A DNA stretch of 64,000 bases from Steroidobacter gossypii (lineage in GTDB: Bacteria > Pseudomonadota > Gammaproteobacteria > Steroidobacterales > Steroidobacteraceae), in contig NZ_JAEVLS010000002.1 in the NCBI RefSeq assembly GCF_016801985.1, positions 1,302,001 to 1,366,000 of the forward strand. The letters run 5' to 3'. Position numbers and translations under genes: made by a program. Under the pieces are notes generated by a model. That model did not search any database and had not been told where the DNA came from. It saw only the letters and a program-made list of their open reading frames with translations. Positions 26,650-34,987 of the stretch are shown here, piece after piece; the stretch's first letter is position 1, and every line of letters begins with the position of its first letter.

Positions 26650-27756
26650 ATGTCCGTTTCGCTTCGTGACTACGATACGCCGCGTCTGCATCGCACGGTT
26701 CAGCTGCTGATTTCCAATCTGGTCGACCTGAAGGACACCTCCGGCGAGTTTCTGCTGCGGCTGGACGACGGTCGCGTCATCGACACCAAAGGCTGGAACG
26801 ACTGGGAGTGGACCCACGGCATCGGCCTGTACGGCATCCATCAGTACTATCAGCTGAGCGGCAACCCGCGCTGCCTGGAGATCATCAAGGACTGGTTCAG
26901 CAATCGTTTCGCGGCCGGCACGCCGACCAAGAACGTCAACACCATGGCGCCGTTTCTCACCCTCGCCAATCTGTACGAGGCGAGCGGCGAGCCCACCTAC
27001 CTGCCCTATCTCGACGTGTGGGCCGAATGGGTGATGAACGACATGCCGCGCACCGAGGAAGGCGGCCTGCAACACATCGTCTTCAACTCGGAGAATCCGC
27101 AGCAGCTGTGGGACGACACGCTGATGATGTGCGTGCTGCCGCTTGCGCGCATCGGCCAGGTGCTCGGCCGCCCCCAGTATCTCGAAGAGGCGCGGCGTCA
27201 GTTCCTGCTGCACATCAAATATCTGCACGATCGCCGCACCGGCTTGTGGTTCCATGGCTGGACCTTCGACGGCCGACACAACTTCGCCGAGGCGCGTTGG
27301 GCTCGCGGCAACTGCTGGGTGACCATTGCGATCCCGGAGTTCATCGAGATGCTCAATCTGCAGCCGGGCGATGCGTTGCGTGAGTTCCTGATCGACACGC
27401 TGGAGGCGCAGGTGCGAGCGCTCGAGAAGTATCAGGACGCAAGCGGCCTGTGGCATACGCTGATCGATGATGAGTCGTCTTATCTCGAGGCCTCGGCGGC
27501 AGCGGGCTTCGGCTACGGCATTCTGAAGGCCGTGCGCCGACGCTATCTGCCGCAGCGCTATGCCGAGACCGGCCTGCGCGCCGTGCAGGGGGTGCTTGCG
27601 AACATCGCCGACAATGGCGAGCTGCGCAATGTTTCCTTCGGCACCGCCATGGGCTCGGACCTGGAGTTCTATCGCCAGATTCCGTTGACGCCCATGCCCT
27701 ATGGTCAGGCGATGGCGATGCTGTGCCTGGGTGAATATCTGCGCACGCGCATCTGA
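26650..27756 (+). CDS. Unsaturated rhamnogalacturonyl hydrolase, GH105 (YteR-like)
   Basis: The 368-residue protein has the (alpha/alpha)6-barrel pattern of GH88/GH105 enzymes: D-W-E-W-T-H-G-I-G-L-Y-G near residue 55, W-D-D-T-L-M-M-C-V-L near residue 157 (the Asp region used for hydration of the substrate double bond) and F-A-E-A-R-W-A-R-G-N-C-W-V near residue 215. It hydrolyses the unsaturated uronic acid-rhamnose disaccharide left by rhamnogalacturonan lyases. There is no signal peptide, so it acts in the cytoplasm. AAGGAAG precedes the ATG. It sits between rhaM (10 bases) and the MFS gene (6 bases). Confidence 0.9.
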   Translation: MSVSLRDYDTPRLHRTVQLLISNLVDLKDTSGEFLLRLDDGRVIDTKGWNDWEWTHGIGLYGIHQYYQLSGNPRCLEIIKDWFSNRFAAGTPTKNVNTMAPFLTLANLYEASGEPTYLPYLDVWAEWVMNDMPRTEEGGLQHIVFNSENPQQLWDDTLMMCVLPLARIGQVLGRPQYLEEARRQFLLHIKYLHDRRTGLWFHGWTFDGRHNFAEARWARGNCWVTIAIPEFIEMLNLQPGDALREFLIDTLEAQVRALEKYQDASGLWHTLIDDESSYLEASAAAGFGYGILKAVRRRYLPQRYAETGLRAVQGVLANIADNGELRNVSFGTAMGSDLEFYRQIPLTPMPYGQAMAMLCLGEYLRTRI

Positions 27757-27762
27757 AGCGTC

Positions 27763-29301
27763 ATGAGCACTCGCACGGTTCGATTCGGCCACTATCTCGC
27801 GTACGGCAGCAATGACTTTCTGGGCGCCGGCGCGATGGCCGTCATCAGCGGCTGGATCCTGTTCTTCTACACCACGTTCTGTGGTCTGACCGTCACGCAG
27901 GCCGCTGCGATCTTCGCGATCGCGCGGCTGTTCGATGCCGTCGCGAGTCCGTTGATCGGTTATCTGTCCGATCATTTCCATCGCACCGCCGCCGGCCGAC
28001 GCTTCGGGCGCCGGCGGTTTTTCATTCTGCTCGCGGTGCCGCTGTTGCCGAGCTTCTCGCTCATGTGGATCGACGGCATGAGCTTCTGGTACTACCTGGT
28101 CACCTACGTGTTCTTCGAGGTCGTCTATGCGATGGAGCTCATTCCGTACGAGACGTTGGCCGCGGAGATGTCGCCCGACTACAAGGTGAAGGCGAAGTTC
28201 GCCGGCGCGCGCATCCTGTTTGGCCAGGTGTCGGCGATTCTGGCGGGCGTGCTGCCGGGGCGCATCATCGAGGCCTTCGGCAAAAGCTCGGCCGAGACGT
28301 TCTTCTATCTGGGCGTGATCTTCTCGGTGATTTTCATGCTGGTGGCGCTCGCCGTGTTTACTTTCAGCTGGGAGCGGCCCCGCGAGGAGATCGAGAGCAT
28401 CGCTGTCGATCGCAGCGATCAGGCGGCGTGGCGGCGCTTGACGCAGCTGTATTCGGATCTGATCGCCACGCTGCGAATCCGCGCCTTCCGGCTGCACCTG
28501 GGCATGTATCTGGGCGGCTATATCAGTCAGGACATCTTCAACGCGGTGTTCACATACTTCATCGTGTTCGCCCTCGGCAGCACCGTCGTGACCGCATCGA
28601 ATCTGTTGGGCACGATGGCGTTTGCGCAGCTGGTCGCTGTGGCGGTGTTCATTCCGTTGTGCCTGCGCCTGCACCCTGCCCCTTCGTATCGGATCGCGGT
28701 CAGCCTGTATGGCGCGGCCGTGCTGCTGTTCCTGGGGTTGTATCAATCGCACCCGGTGCCCGCGTGGTGGATCTATGTGCCCGTGCTGATCGCAGGTCTC
28801 GGCCGCGGCGGGCTCAACTACATTCCCTGGAGCACCTACAACTACATGGCGGACGTCGATGAGATCGTCACGGGCCGGCGTCGCGAAGGCGCGTTTGCCG
28901 GGGTCATGACTTTCATCCGCAAGACGTCTCAAGCGGCCGCCGTGATGGGCGTCGGCGTGTTGTTGAAGGCCGGCGGCTTCCTCTCCGACCAGTCGACGCA
29001 GTCGCCCGAGGCCGTGCGGACCATCGTGCTGGTGATGACGTTCGGCACGCTCACCCTGCTCGCCTTCGGGTGGCTCGTCTCGCTGCGCTTCCGTCTTGAT
29101 CGCGACACTCATGCAGTGCTGATGCGCGAGATCCAGCGCTTCAAGGAAAGGCCCGACACGGTGCCCGACCCCGAAAGCCGTCGCATCGTCGAGGACCTGT
29201 CGGGTTGGCGCTACGAAGAGCTCTGGGGCAAGGGGCGCGCGTCCACAAAGCTGCCGCCTGCCGCGACGGGGGCGGTCGCGGCGCCCACCGGCCAGGAGTA
29301 A
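27763..29301 (+). CDS. MFS sugar transporter (GPH-like)
   Basis: The 512-residue integral membrane protein has about twelve hydrophobic segments. It resembles the glycoside-pentoside-hexuronide cation symporters, with I-A-R-L-F-D-A-V-A-S-P-L-I-G-Y-L-S-D in the first loop and a basic stretch R-R-F-G-R-R-R-F-F. A soluble C-terminal tail of about 70 residues follows the last helix. Six bases after GH105, it probably imports the unsaturated disaccharide or rhamnose across the inner membrane. The substrate is inferred from operon position only. Confidence 0.85.
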   Translation: MSTRTVRFGHYLAYGSNDFLGAGAMAVISGWILFFYTTFCGLTVTQAAAIFAIARLFDAVASPLIGYLSDHFHRTAAGRRFGRRRFFILLAVPLLPSFSLMWIDGMSFWYYLVTYVFFEVVYAMELIPYETLAAEMSPDYKVKAKFAGARILFGQVSAILAGVLPGRIIEAFGKSSAETFFYLGVIFSVIFMLVALAVFTFSWERPREEIESIAVDRSDQAAWRRLTQLYSDLIATLRIRAFRLHLGMYLGGYISQDIFNAVFTYFIVFALGSTVVTASNLLGTMAFAQLVAVAVFIPLCLRLHPAPSYRIAVSLYGAAVLLFLGLYQSHPVPAWWIYVPVLIAGLGRGGLNYIPWSTYNYMADVDEIVTGRRREGAFAGVMTFIRKTSQAAAVMGVGVLLKAGGFLSDQSTQSPEAVRTIVLVMTFGTLTLLAFGWLVSLRFRLDRDTHAVLMREIQRFKERPDTVPDPESRRIVEDLSGWRYEELWGKGRASTKLPPAATGAVAAPTGQE

Positions 29302-29391
29302 GCGCTACGTTTGATGGGGGACTGGCCGGCCCGGCTTGACTCTCCTGCTACGTGAGGGTGCAAGCTACGATCTCGCAACGGCGAGGTCGGC

Positions 29392-30225
29392 ATGTTCCGG
29401 ATCGGCGATTTTTCGCGGCTGGCTCGGGTCACCATCAAGACGCTGCATCACTACGATGAAGCCGGTCTGCTGCAGCCGCTGCATGTGGATCGACACACCG
29501 GCTATCGTTATTACGACGCGCGCCAGCTGCAGACGTTGCACCGGATCCTGCTGCTGAAGGATCTGGGCTTCGCGCTCGATCAGATCCGCGACTTGTTGAA
29601 CGCAGACGCGGCGTCGCTCGCATCCGTGTTGGCCAGGCGTCGTGAAGAGCTCGCGGCAAGCATCGCCGCCGATCAGTCCCGCCTTCGTCGACTCGAAGCG
29701 CTGCAACTCGCGGTCGATGAGCGCAGCGATGCGAGTCAGCCAACGGTCCTGTTGCGAGAGTCGCCGGCGGTCGAGGTTTACTCCATTCGCAAGCGCGTTC
29801 CTCACTTCGGCGCGCCGATGCAGGCGCTCTTCGAAGCGGCCGAAGCTACTGTCGCGGCCGCGCAGGCGCGCAGTCCTGCAAGTCCCTTCACCATCTTTCA
29901 TGATCTGGACTACCGCGAGCAGGACGCCGACGTCGAAGTTTGTATTCCAGTAAAGCACGGTGCCGGGCTCGAGATTCATTTGCTGCCCCGATGTGCGGCG
30001 ACCGCCTCCATCACCTATCAAGGCCCATACGAACAGACGCCGATCGCTTATGCGGCGCTGCTGAACTGGATGAGTCGCAGCGGCATGCGACTCTCCGGGC
30101 CGCTGCGCGAGGTGTATCACCGCTATGGCGCCGATCAGATCGGCTACTCGCTGCCCGCGGCAGTGCTGACCAGGAACAGTGTCGAATTCGTCACCGAGTT
30201 GCAGGCGCCCGTTACGTCCATCTAG
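29392..30225 (+). CDS. MerR-family regulator with a GyrI-like ligand-binding domain
   Basis: The 277-residue protein starts with the MerR helix-turn-helix and wing (F-R-I-G-D-F-S-R-L-A-R-V, L-H-H-Y-D-E-A-G-L-L, G-Y-R-Y-Y-D), continues through a dimerisation helix, and ends in a GyrI/BmrR-type effector domain at about residues 120-275 (V-Y-S-I-R-K-R-V-P and Y-Q-G-P-Y-E-Q-T-P). Such regulators bind hydrophobic or cationic drugs and twist the spacer of their target promoters. The alpha/beta hydrolase gene starts 14 bases after it on the same strand and may be a co-transcribed target. Confidence 0.88.
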   Translation: MFRIGDFSRLARVTIKTLHHYDEAGLLQPLHVDRHTGYRYYDARQLQTLHRILLLKDLGFALDQIRDLLNADAASLASVLARRREELAASIAADQSRLRRLEALQLAVDERSDASQPTVLLRESPAVEVYSIRKRVPHFGAPMQALFEAAEATVAAAQARSPASPFTIFHDLDYREQDADVEVCIPVKHGAGLEIHLLPRCAATASITYQGPYEQTPIAYAALLNWMSRSGMRLSGPLREVYHRYGADQIGYSLPAAVLTRNSVEFVTELQAPVTSI

Positions 30226-30239
30226 ATCAGGAGACGACG

Positions 30240-31316
30240 ATGAAGTGCACGCTTCAAGCGATCACGGCGCTGACCGTCCTTGCCCTTTCGCTCGCTCAAA
30301 CCAATGCGATGGCCGCGCGAGCTCCCGAGAGCCATCCAGACATCGAGACCTCCTATGGAACCTTGACGCTGCCGGATGGCGTCGAGCTGCAGACTGTCGT
30401 CACCAAACCGGCGGCGGTCAACGGCCGGCTACCCGCCATTCAGTTCGTGCAATGGTTGTCGTGCGACACGATCGCCATCTCGGACAACCCGCGCGATGGC
30501 TGGTCGGCGATGTTGAGGGACATCGTGCGACGTTCGAATGCGCTGGTGTGGCGAACGGAAAAGCGCGGCGTCGGCGCCAGCAAAGGCAACTGCGCCACGA
30601 TGGATTACGACACGGAGCTTGCGGATCATCGCGAAGCGCTCGCGCAGCTGCGAGCGCGCGATGACGTCGACCCCAATCGCATCGTCATCTTCGGCGGCAG
30701 CATCGGTGGCACCTATGCACCGCTGCTCGCAGCGGACGAGCGCGTCGCCGGTGTGATGATCTGGGGTGCCGGCGCGACGACGTGGGCCGAGCGCATGCTG
30801 AAGTTCGAGCGCAACGCCTTGGAGCTTGGCGGCTCGCCGCCCTCGCAACTTGCGCAGGAGATGACGCTGCGTCTGCAGTTCATGGAGAGGTATCTGGTCC
30901 GTGACCAAACGCCTGCCGAGATCATGAAGGCCGATCCGAAGGTGGGCGCGGTATGGTCACGCATCGTGGGCACGAGCGCCCAAGGCCAGTACGGTCGACC
31001 GTTCGCCTTCCATCAACAGGCACAGAAAGCCGACTGGGCCGCCGCGTGGTCCCAAGTGAACGCGCCCGTTCTCGCCCTGTATGGGGAATACGACTGGTTC
31101 GAATCTCGCGACGCCACCACTCTCATCACGCGCATCGCGAACTCAGCATCCGCCGGTCGCGGCACCTTCGCCGAGATCCCTCGCATGAACCATCACTTCT
31201 CGCAATTCCCGAACGCGACCGCGGCCTTCGCCGAGAAGGACGGCCAAGTGAATCCCGAGCCTGCGGTCAGCGTGATGCTCGCGTGGCTGGAGAAGATTTT
31301 CGGTCGCGCGACGTAG
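30240..31316 (+). CDS. Exported alpha/beta hydrolase
   Basis: The 358-residue protein has a signal peptide (M-K-C-T-L-Q, hydrophobic core, cleavage near A-M-A-A-R) and an alpha/beta hydrolase fold. The nucleophile elbow is G-G-S-I-G-G (Ser154), a likely acid is in Y-G-E-Y-D-W-F and the catalytic His in M-N-H-H-F-S. W-R-T-E-K-R-G-V-G-A-S-K-G fits the oxyanion-side loop seen in CocE/dienelactone-like peptidases and esterases. ATG at 30240 with AGGAG upstream was chosen; the frame is open back to 29940 but overlaps the regulator there. The substrate is unknown. Confidence 0.83.
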   Translation: MKCTLQAITALTVLALSLAQTNAMAARAPESHPDIETSYGTLTLPDGVELQTVVTKPAAVNGRLPAIQFVQWLSCDTIAISDNPRDGWSAMLRDIVRRSNALVWRTEKRGVGASKGNCATMDYDTELADHREALAQLRARDDVDPNRIVIFGGSIGGTYAPLLAADERVAGVMIWGAGATTWAERMLKFERNALELGGSPPSQLAQEMTLRLQFMERYLVRDQTPAEIMKADPKVGAVWSRIVGTSAQGQYGRPFAFHQQAQKADWAAAWSQVNAPVLALYGEYDWFESRDATTLITRIANSASAGRGTFAEIPRMNHHFSQFPNATAAFAEKDGQVNPEPAVSVMLAWLEKIFGRAT

Positions 31317-31374
31317 CGGGCGTGTTCGCAGGCGTGGCCGCGCAGTAGAGCGGCGCTGGATGATTGGATCGATC

Positions 31375-31448
31375 TGGAGGCTCGGGCCGGAATCGAACCG
31401 GCGTAGACGGCTTTGCAGGCCGCTGCATAACCACTTTGCTACCGAGCC
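31375..31448 (-). tRNA. tRNA-Cys (GCA)
   Basis: On the minus strand the 74-base sequence folds as a tRNA: acceptor stem GGCTCGG/CCGAGCC, anticodon GCA in C-C-T-GCA-A-A, T-arm GGTTCGATTCC, discriminator U and an encoded CCA end (31375-31377). A U discriminator is the expected cysteine identity element. Confidence 0.95.
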
Positions 31449-31539
31449 GTAGGAGTGGGTAGGAGTGGTGAACCCCAGCTCCTGCGCGTGCCGCCGAAAC
31501 TTTATTCGGCTTCTAAGTTGCTGGCGGCACGAGAGAAAT

Positions 31540-31615
31540 TGGAGCGGGAAACGAGGCTCGAACTCGCGACCTTAACCTTGGCAAGGTTACGCTCTACCAA
31601 CTGAGCTATTCCCGC
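31540..31615 (-). tRNA. tRNA-Gly (GCC)
   Basis: On the minus strand the 76-base sequence has acceptor stem GCGGGAA with its complement TTCCCGC, D-arm GCTCAGTTGGTAGAGC, anticodon GCC in C-T-T-GCC-A-A, and encoded CCA (31540-31542). It lies between pgsA and tRNA-Cys, the order glyW-cysT known downstream of uvrC-pgsA in enteric bacteria. The rest of 31317-31705 holds only these two genes and short spacers. Confidence 0.95.
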
Positions 31616-31705
31616 TTCGAGTCCGGCGGGCGTGGCCACCGGAGAGGCCGCTATTCTAGGGTCAGCTTCGAAACTGTCAATACAAGTTGTGCATTTCGCA
31701 CAACA

Positions 31706-32302
31706 TTATCTTGTGCTCGAACGCATCAGGTCCGGCCAGGCGGCCCGTAGGTAAACCACCATGGACCACAGGGTCAGCGCCGCGGCCGCCACCAGGCAGT
31801 AGAAGCCGAGCTCGAATGCGGGGATGAACCACACGTCGTCCCGGAACAGCATCATCGACAGGCCGGTCATCTGGAAGATGGTCTTGAGCTTGCCGATGTT
31901 GGATACAGCGACCTTGGCCCGCGCGCCCACCTCCGCCATCCACTCGCGCAGCGCCGAGATGGTGATCTCCCGGCCGACGATCACCGTCGCCGTCAACGCG
32001 ATGATGGTGTGCGGATCGAACTTGATGAACTCCAGCATCGGCGGGTCGTAGCTCACCAGCAGGATCAGCGCGACCGCGACCATCAGCTTATCCGCGACGG
32101 GATCGAGGAACGCGCCGAGCGCCGAGGTCTGCCCGAGCTTGCGCGCCAGATAGCCATCGAGCGAATCGGTGACCGCAGCCAGGATGAAGACCCACCCGGT
32201 GGCCGCCATGGCCCAGGACTGAGGCATGTAGAAGAGGACGACCACCAGCGGAATCATGATGATCCGCGCCACGGTCAGGATGTTCGCGATGGGAAAAGTC
32301 AC
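31706..32302 (-). CDS. pgsA: CDP-diacylglycerol-glycerol-3-phosphate 3-phosphatidyltransferase
   Basis: The 198-residue integral membrane enzyme makes phosphatidylglycerol phosphate, the first step to phosphatidylglycerol and cardiolipin. It carries the full CDP-alcohol phosphotransferase motif, D-S-L-D-G-Y-L-A-R followed by G-A-F-L-D-P-V-A-D-K, and R-E-W-M-A-E. GTG at 32302 (T-F-P-I-A-N-I-L-T-V-A-R) lines up with known PgsA N-termini; the frame is open to 32350, which would overlap uvrC by 26 bases. The gene follows uvrC directly and precedes two tRNAs, a conserved gammaproteobacterial order. Confidence 0.92.
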   Translation of the reverse strand: MTFPIANILTVARIIMIPLVVVLFYMPQSWAMAATGWVFILAAVTDSLDGYLARKLGQTSALGAFLDPVADKLMVAVALILLVSYDPPMLEFIKFDPHTIIALTATVIVGREITISALREWMAEVGARAKVAVSNIGKLKTIFQMTGLSMMLFRDDVWFIPAFELGFYCLVAAAALTLWSMVVYLRAAWPDLMRSSTR

Positions 32303-32324
32303 TGGGGAGAATTGTAAGGACTTT

Positions 32325-34145
32325 TCAGCCGTTCGCGTGGAGAGTGTCATAGATCGATTGCGCCAGTTTACGACTGATGCCGTGCACTTTGGCTAAATCA
32401 TCGATGCCTGCACGACTGACCCCTTGCAGACCCCCGAACTGGCGCAGCAGTTCCCTGCGTTTGCGTGGACCGAGGCCGGGCACGGTTTCGAGCACCGATT
32501 GGGTGCGCGCCTTGGCCCTGCGCTGGCGATGGCCGGTGATGGCGAAGCGATGCGCCTCGTCGCGCACGCGCTGGATGAGGTGCAGCGCCGGCGAATCCGG
32601 CGGCAATAACGTCGGCAGCTCGTGACCGGGCAGGAACAGGCGCTCCTGTCCGGGCCGACGGTCCGCGCCCTTGGCGACGCCCGCGATCAACACATTGTCG
32701 ATGTCGTACTCCTTCAACACTTCGCTGGCCTGCGCCAGCTGCCCCGGTCCGCCGTCGATCAGCAGCACATCGGGCGTCGGCGCCTCGCCCTTCTTGATCC
32801 GGGCGTAGCGACGCGACAACGCCTGCCGCATGGCCCCGTAATCGTCGCCGGGCGCGATGCCCTCGATGTTGAAGCGGCGATAGTCGCTCTTGAGCGGACC
32901 TTCGGGGCCGAACACCACGCAGGAAGCGACGGTGCGCTCGCCCATGGTGTGGCTGATGTCGAAGCATTCTATCCGAGCCGGTGGGTTGGGGAGATTGAAC
33001 ACTTCCTGCATGGCTTGGAGCTGTTCGACGCCGGTCGCCTCGGTCGCCCGACGCATCTTCACGCCGAGCTCGGCATTGGTGCGCGCCATTTCGAGCCAGC
33101 GAGCTCGCACGCCTCGCACGTTGCTGCGAATCTTGACCGAGCGCTCCATGCGCTCGCTCAACGCCTGCTCCAGGGTGTCGGCGTCTTCGATCTGTTCGTT
33201 GATCAGGATCTCACCCGGCGCCTCGCGACCCAGGTAGTACTGCGTGAGGAACCCGGAGAGCAACTCGCCCGCCTCCGCGATGCCCGGCTTCGGGAAGAAG
33301 TTGTTGCTGCCGAGATTGCGGCCGCCACGCACGAACACGATCGACACGCAGTGATCGCTGCCATGGGAGACCAGTGCGACCGCATCGATGTCCTCGGTGG
33401 CGTTGCGCGTGACCGATTGTGTCGAGTGAATTGCCTTGATGCCGTTGATCTGATCGCGCAGGCGCGCAGCCTTCTCGAACTCCAGCTCCTGGGAGGCGTG
33501 CTCCATGCGCTGGGCCAGATCGTCGATCAGCTCGGCGCCCTTGCCTTCCAGCACTTTGATCGCGTCGTTCACATCCTGCCGATACTCCTGCGGCGAAATC
33601 AGTCGCACGCACGGTCCGGAGCACCGTTTGATCTGGTGTTGCAGGCACGGCCGCGAGCGATTGGCGAAGAAGGTGTCGCTGCATGGACGCAGCAGGAACA
33701 ACTTCTGCAGCAGCAGAATGGTTTCGCGCGTCGCTCTTGCATTCGGATACGGACCGAAAAATCGCCCCGGCAGTTTGCGACTGCCCCGGTAGAAGCTGAT
33801 GCGCGGATACTCGTCCTGAGTGGTCACGTACAGGTAGGGAAAGCTCTTATCGTCCCGGAGCGTGACGTTGAAGCGCGGCCGATGCCGCTTGATCAAGTTG
33901 TACTCGAGCAGCAGCGCCTCGGTCTCCGAGGCCGTCACCGTCACTTCCACGTTCGCCACCTGCGAGACCATCGCCATGGTCTTGGCGGCCTGCGCCTTGC
34001 CCACGAAGTAGCTGGTCAGGCGATTCTTCAGATTGCGCGCCTTGCCGACGTACAGCACCTCGCCGTCCGCGCCTATCATCCGATAGACACCCGGGCGCTG
34101 GCTGACATTGGCGAGGAACAGCTTGGAATCGAAGGCGGCGCTCAT
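32325..34145 (-). CDS. uvrC: Excinuclease ABC subunit C
   Basis: The 606-residue protein makes the two incisions beside a lesion in nucleotide excision repair. The N-terminal GIY-YIG nuclease is visible (P-G-V-Y-R-M-I, V-L-Y-V-G-K-A-R-N-L-K-N-R). The UvrB-binding UVR region follows near residue 205, then the RNase H-like second nuclease (C-F-D-I-S-H-T-M-G, D-G-G-P-G-Q-L). A tandem helix-hairpin-helix ends the protein (V-P-G-L-G-P-R-K-R-R-E-L-L). It is full length. ATG at 34145 lies 135 bases from the divergent toxin-antitoxin module. Confidence 0.96.
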   Translation of the reverse strand: MSAAFDSKLFLANVSQRPGVYRMIGADGEVLYVGKARNLKNRLTSYFVGKAQAAKTMAMVSQVANVEVTVTASETEALLLEYNLIKRHRPRFNVTLRDDKSFPYLYVTTQDEYPRISFYRGSRKLPGRFFGPYPNARATRETILLLQKLFLLRPCSDTFFANRSRPCLQHQIKRCSGPCVRLISPQEYRQDVNDAIKVLEGKGAELIDDLAQRMEHASQELEFEKAARLRDQINGIKAIHSTQSVTRNATEDIDAVALVSHGSDHCVSIVFVRGGRNLGSNNFFPKPGIAEAGELLSGFLTQYYLGREAPGEILINEQIEDADTLEQALSERMERSVKIRSNVRGVRARWLEMARTNAELGVKMRRATEATGVEQLQAMQEVFNLPNPPARIECFDISHTMGERTVASCVVFGPEGPLKSDYRRFNIEGIAPGDDYGAMRQALSRRYARIKKGEAPTPDVLLIDGGPGQLAQASEVLKEYDIDNVLIAGVAKGADRRPGQERLFLPGHELPTLLPPDSPALHLIQRVRDEAHRFAITGHRQRRAKARTQSVLETVPGLGPRKRRELLRQFGGLQGVSRAGIDDLAKVHGISRKLAQSIYDTLHANG

Positions 34146-34222
34146 TGCACGCGCATTTTAGTGGATGTACCCGGTCAATGCTGGTCAGCCTTGGCGGCCG
34201 GGGCCTGTGACCGTCCGGACTG

Positions 34223-34266
34223 TTGAGACGCGGCCCGGCATGACTATAATGACCATCGTAGTCATT
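34223..34266 (+). promoter_or_regulatory. Promoter and operator of the Phd-VapC module
   Basis: TTGAGA (34223-34228) and TATAAT (34245-34250) are separated by 16 bases, a near-consensus sigma-70 promoter. Overlapping and following the -10 are AATGAC (34248-34253) and its inverted copy GTCATT (34261-34266), with another ATGAC at 34240-34244. These repeats are a good candidate operator for autoregulation by the antitoxin. Confidence 0.65.
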
Positions 34267-34280
34267 TTGGGGTGCCTCCC

Positions 34281-34535
34281 ATGGCCGCCGATCAGTGGAC
34301 TGTCGCAGAAGCCAAGGCGAAGCTGAGCGAGGTGATCGACCACGCTCAGAATGAAGGGCCACAAACCATCACCCGGAATGGCCGGCGAGCCGTTGTGGTC
34401 GTTGATATCGAAGAATGGGAGCGCAGAACCAGGCGCAGCGGGAATCTTGCGGAGTTTTTCTCGGCATCCCCACTTCGTGGTTCCGGCTTGAAAGTGCGTC
34501 GATCCAAGGACCGTCTGCGGCCGACGGGGCTGTGA
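34281..34535 (+). CDS. Type II antitoxin, Phd/YefM family
   Basis: The 84-residue protein has the Phd/YefM N-terminal DNA-binding fold: W-T-V-A-E-A-K-A-K-L-S-E-V-I, then G-P-Q-T-I-T-R-N-G-R-R-A-V-V-V-V. The C-terminal tail is basic and probably wraps the toxin. ATG at 34281 was chosen over an in-frame GTG at 34272. Its stop overlaps the toxin start by four bases (GTGA), so the two are translationally coupled. It likely represses the palindrome-containing promoter just upstream. Confidence 0.88.
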   Translation: MAADQWTVAEAKAKLSEVIDHAQNEGPQTITRNGRRAVVVVDIEEWERRTRRSGNLAEFFSASPLRGSGLKVRRSKDRLRPTGL

Positions 34536-34951
34536 GCTTTCTACTCGACACCAACGTGGTCTCGGAGTGGACCAAGCCTCGGCCGAATCCTGGCGTCATC
34601 GACTGGCTCGCGAACGTCGACGAGGATTCGGTGTATCTCAGCGTGGTCACGCTGGCGGAGCTGCGCTATGGGATCGAGCGATTGGCGGGCGGCAAACGTC
34701 GAACTCGACTGGATGAGTGGCTGCGTGCCGATCTGCCCCTGCGCTTCGAGCACCGCATTCTTCCTGTCGATGCAGCCGTCGCGGATCGATGGGGTCACTT
34801 GGTTGCGCGCCGCGAGTCGAAGGGTCGGCCCATCCATGCAATGGACGCTCTGATCGCCGCCACAGCCGAAGTGCATTCGCTCACGCTTGTAACAAGAAAT
34901 GCCGCGGACTTCGCGGAAGCCGCCAGAGCCATTGTAGATCCTTGGAAATAG
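34532..34951 (+). CDS. Type II toxin, VapC-like PIN-domain ribonuclease
   Basis: The 139-residue PIN-domain protein has the acidic active site in order: Asp in F-L-L-D-T-N-V-V-S-E, Glu in T-L-A-E-L-R-Y-G, and Asp in H-A-M-D-A-L-I-A-A-T-A. VapC-type toxins cut specific RNAs such as initiator tRNA when freed from the antitoxin. GTG at 34532 is fixed by the four-base overlap with the antitoxin stop; the frame continues upstream to 34415, but that would overlap the antitoxin fully. All catalytic residues are present, so the toxin is probably active. Confidence 0.9.
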   Translation: MSFLLDTNVVSEWTKPRPNPGVIDWLANVDEDSVYLSVVTLAELRYGIERLAGGKRRTRLDEWLRADLPLRFEHRILPVDAAVADRWGHLVARRESKGRPIHAMDALIAATAEVHSLTLVTRNAADFAEAARAIVDPWK

Positions 34952-34987
34952 CCAGCGGCGCGGATCGCCAGACCGCTCCAGTTGAGA

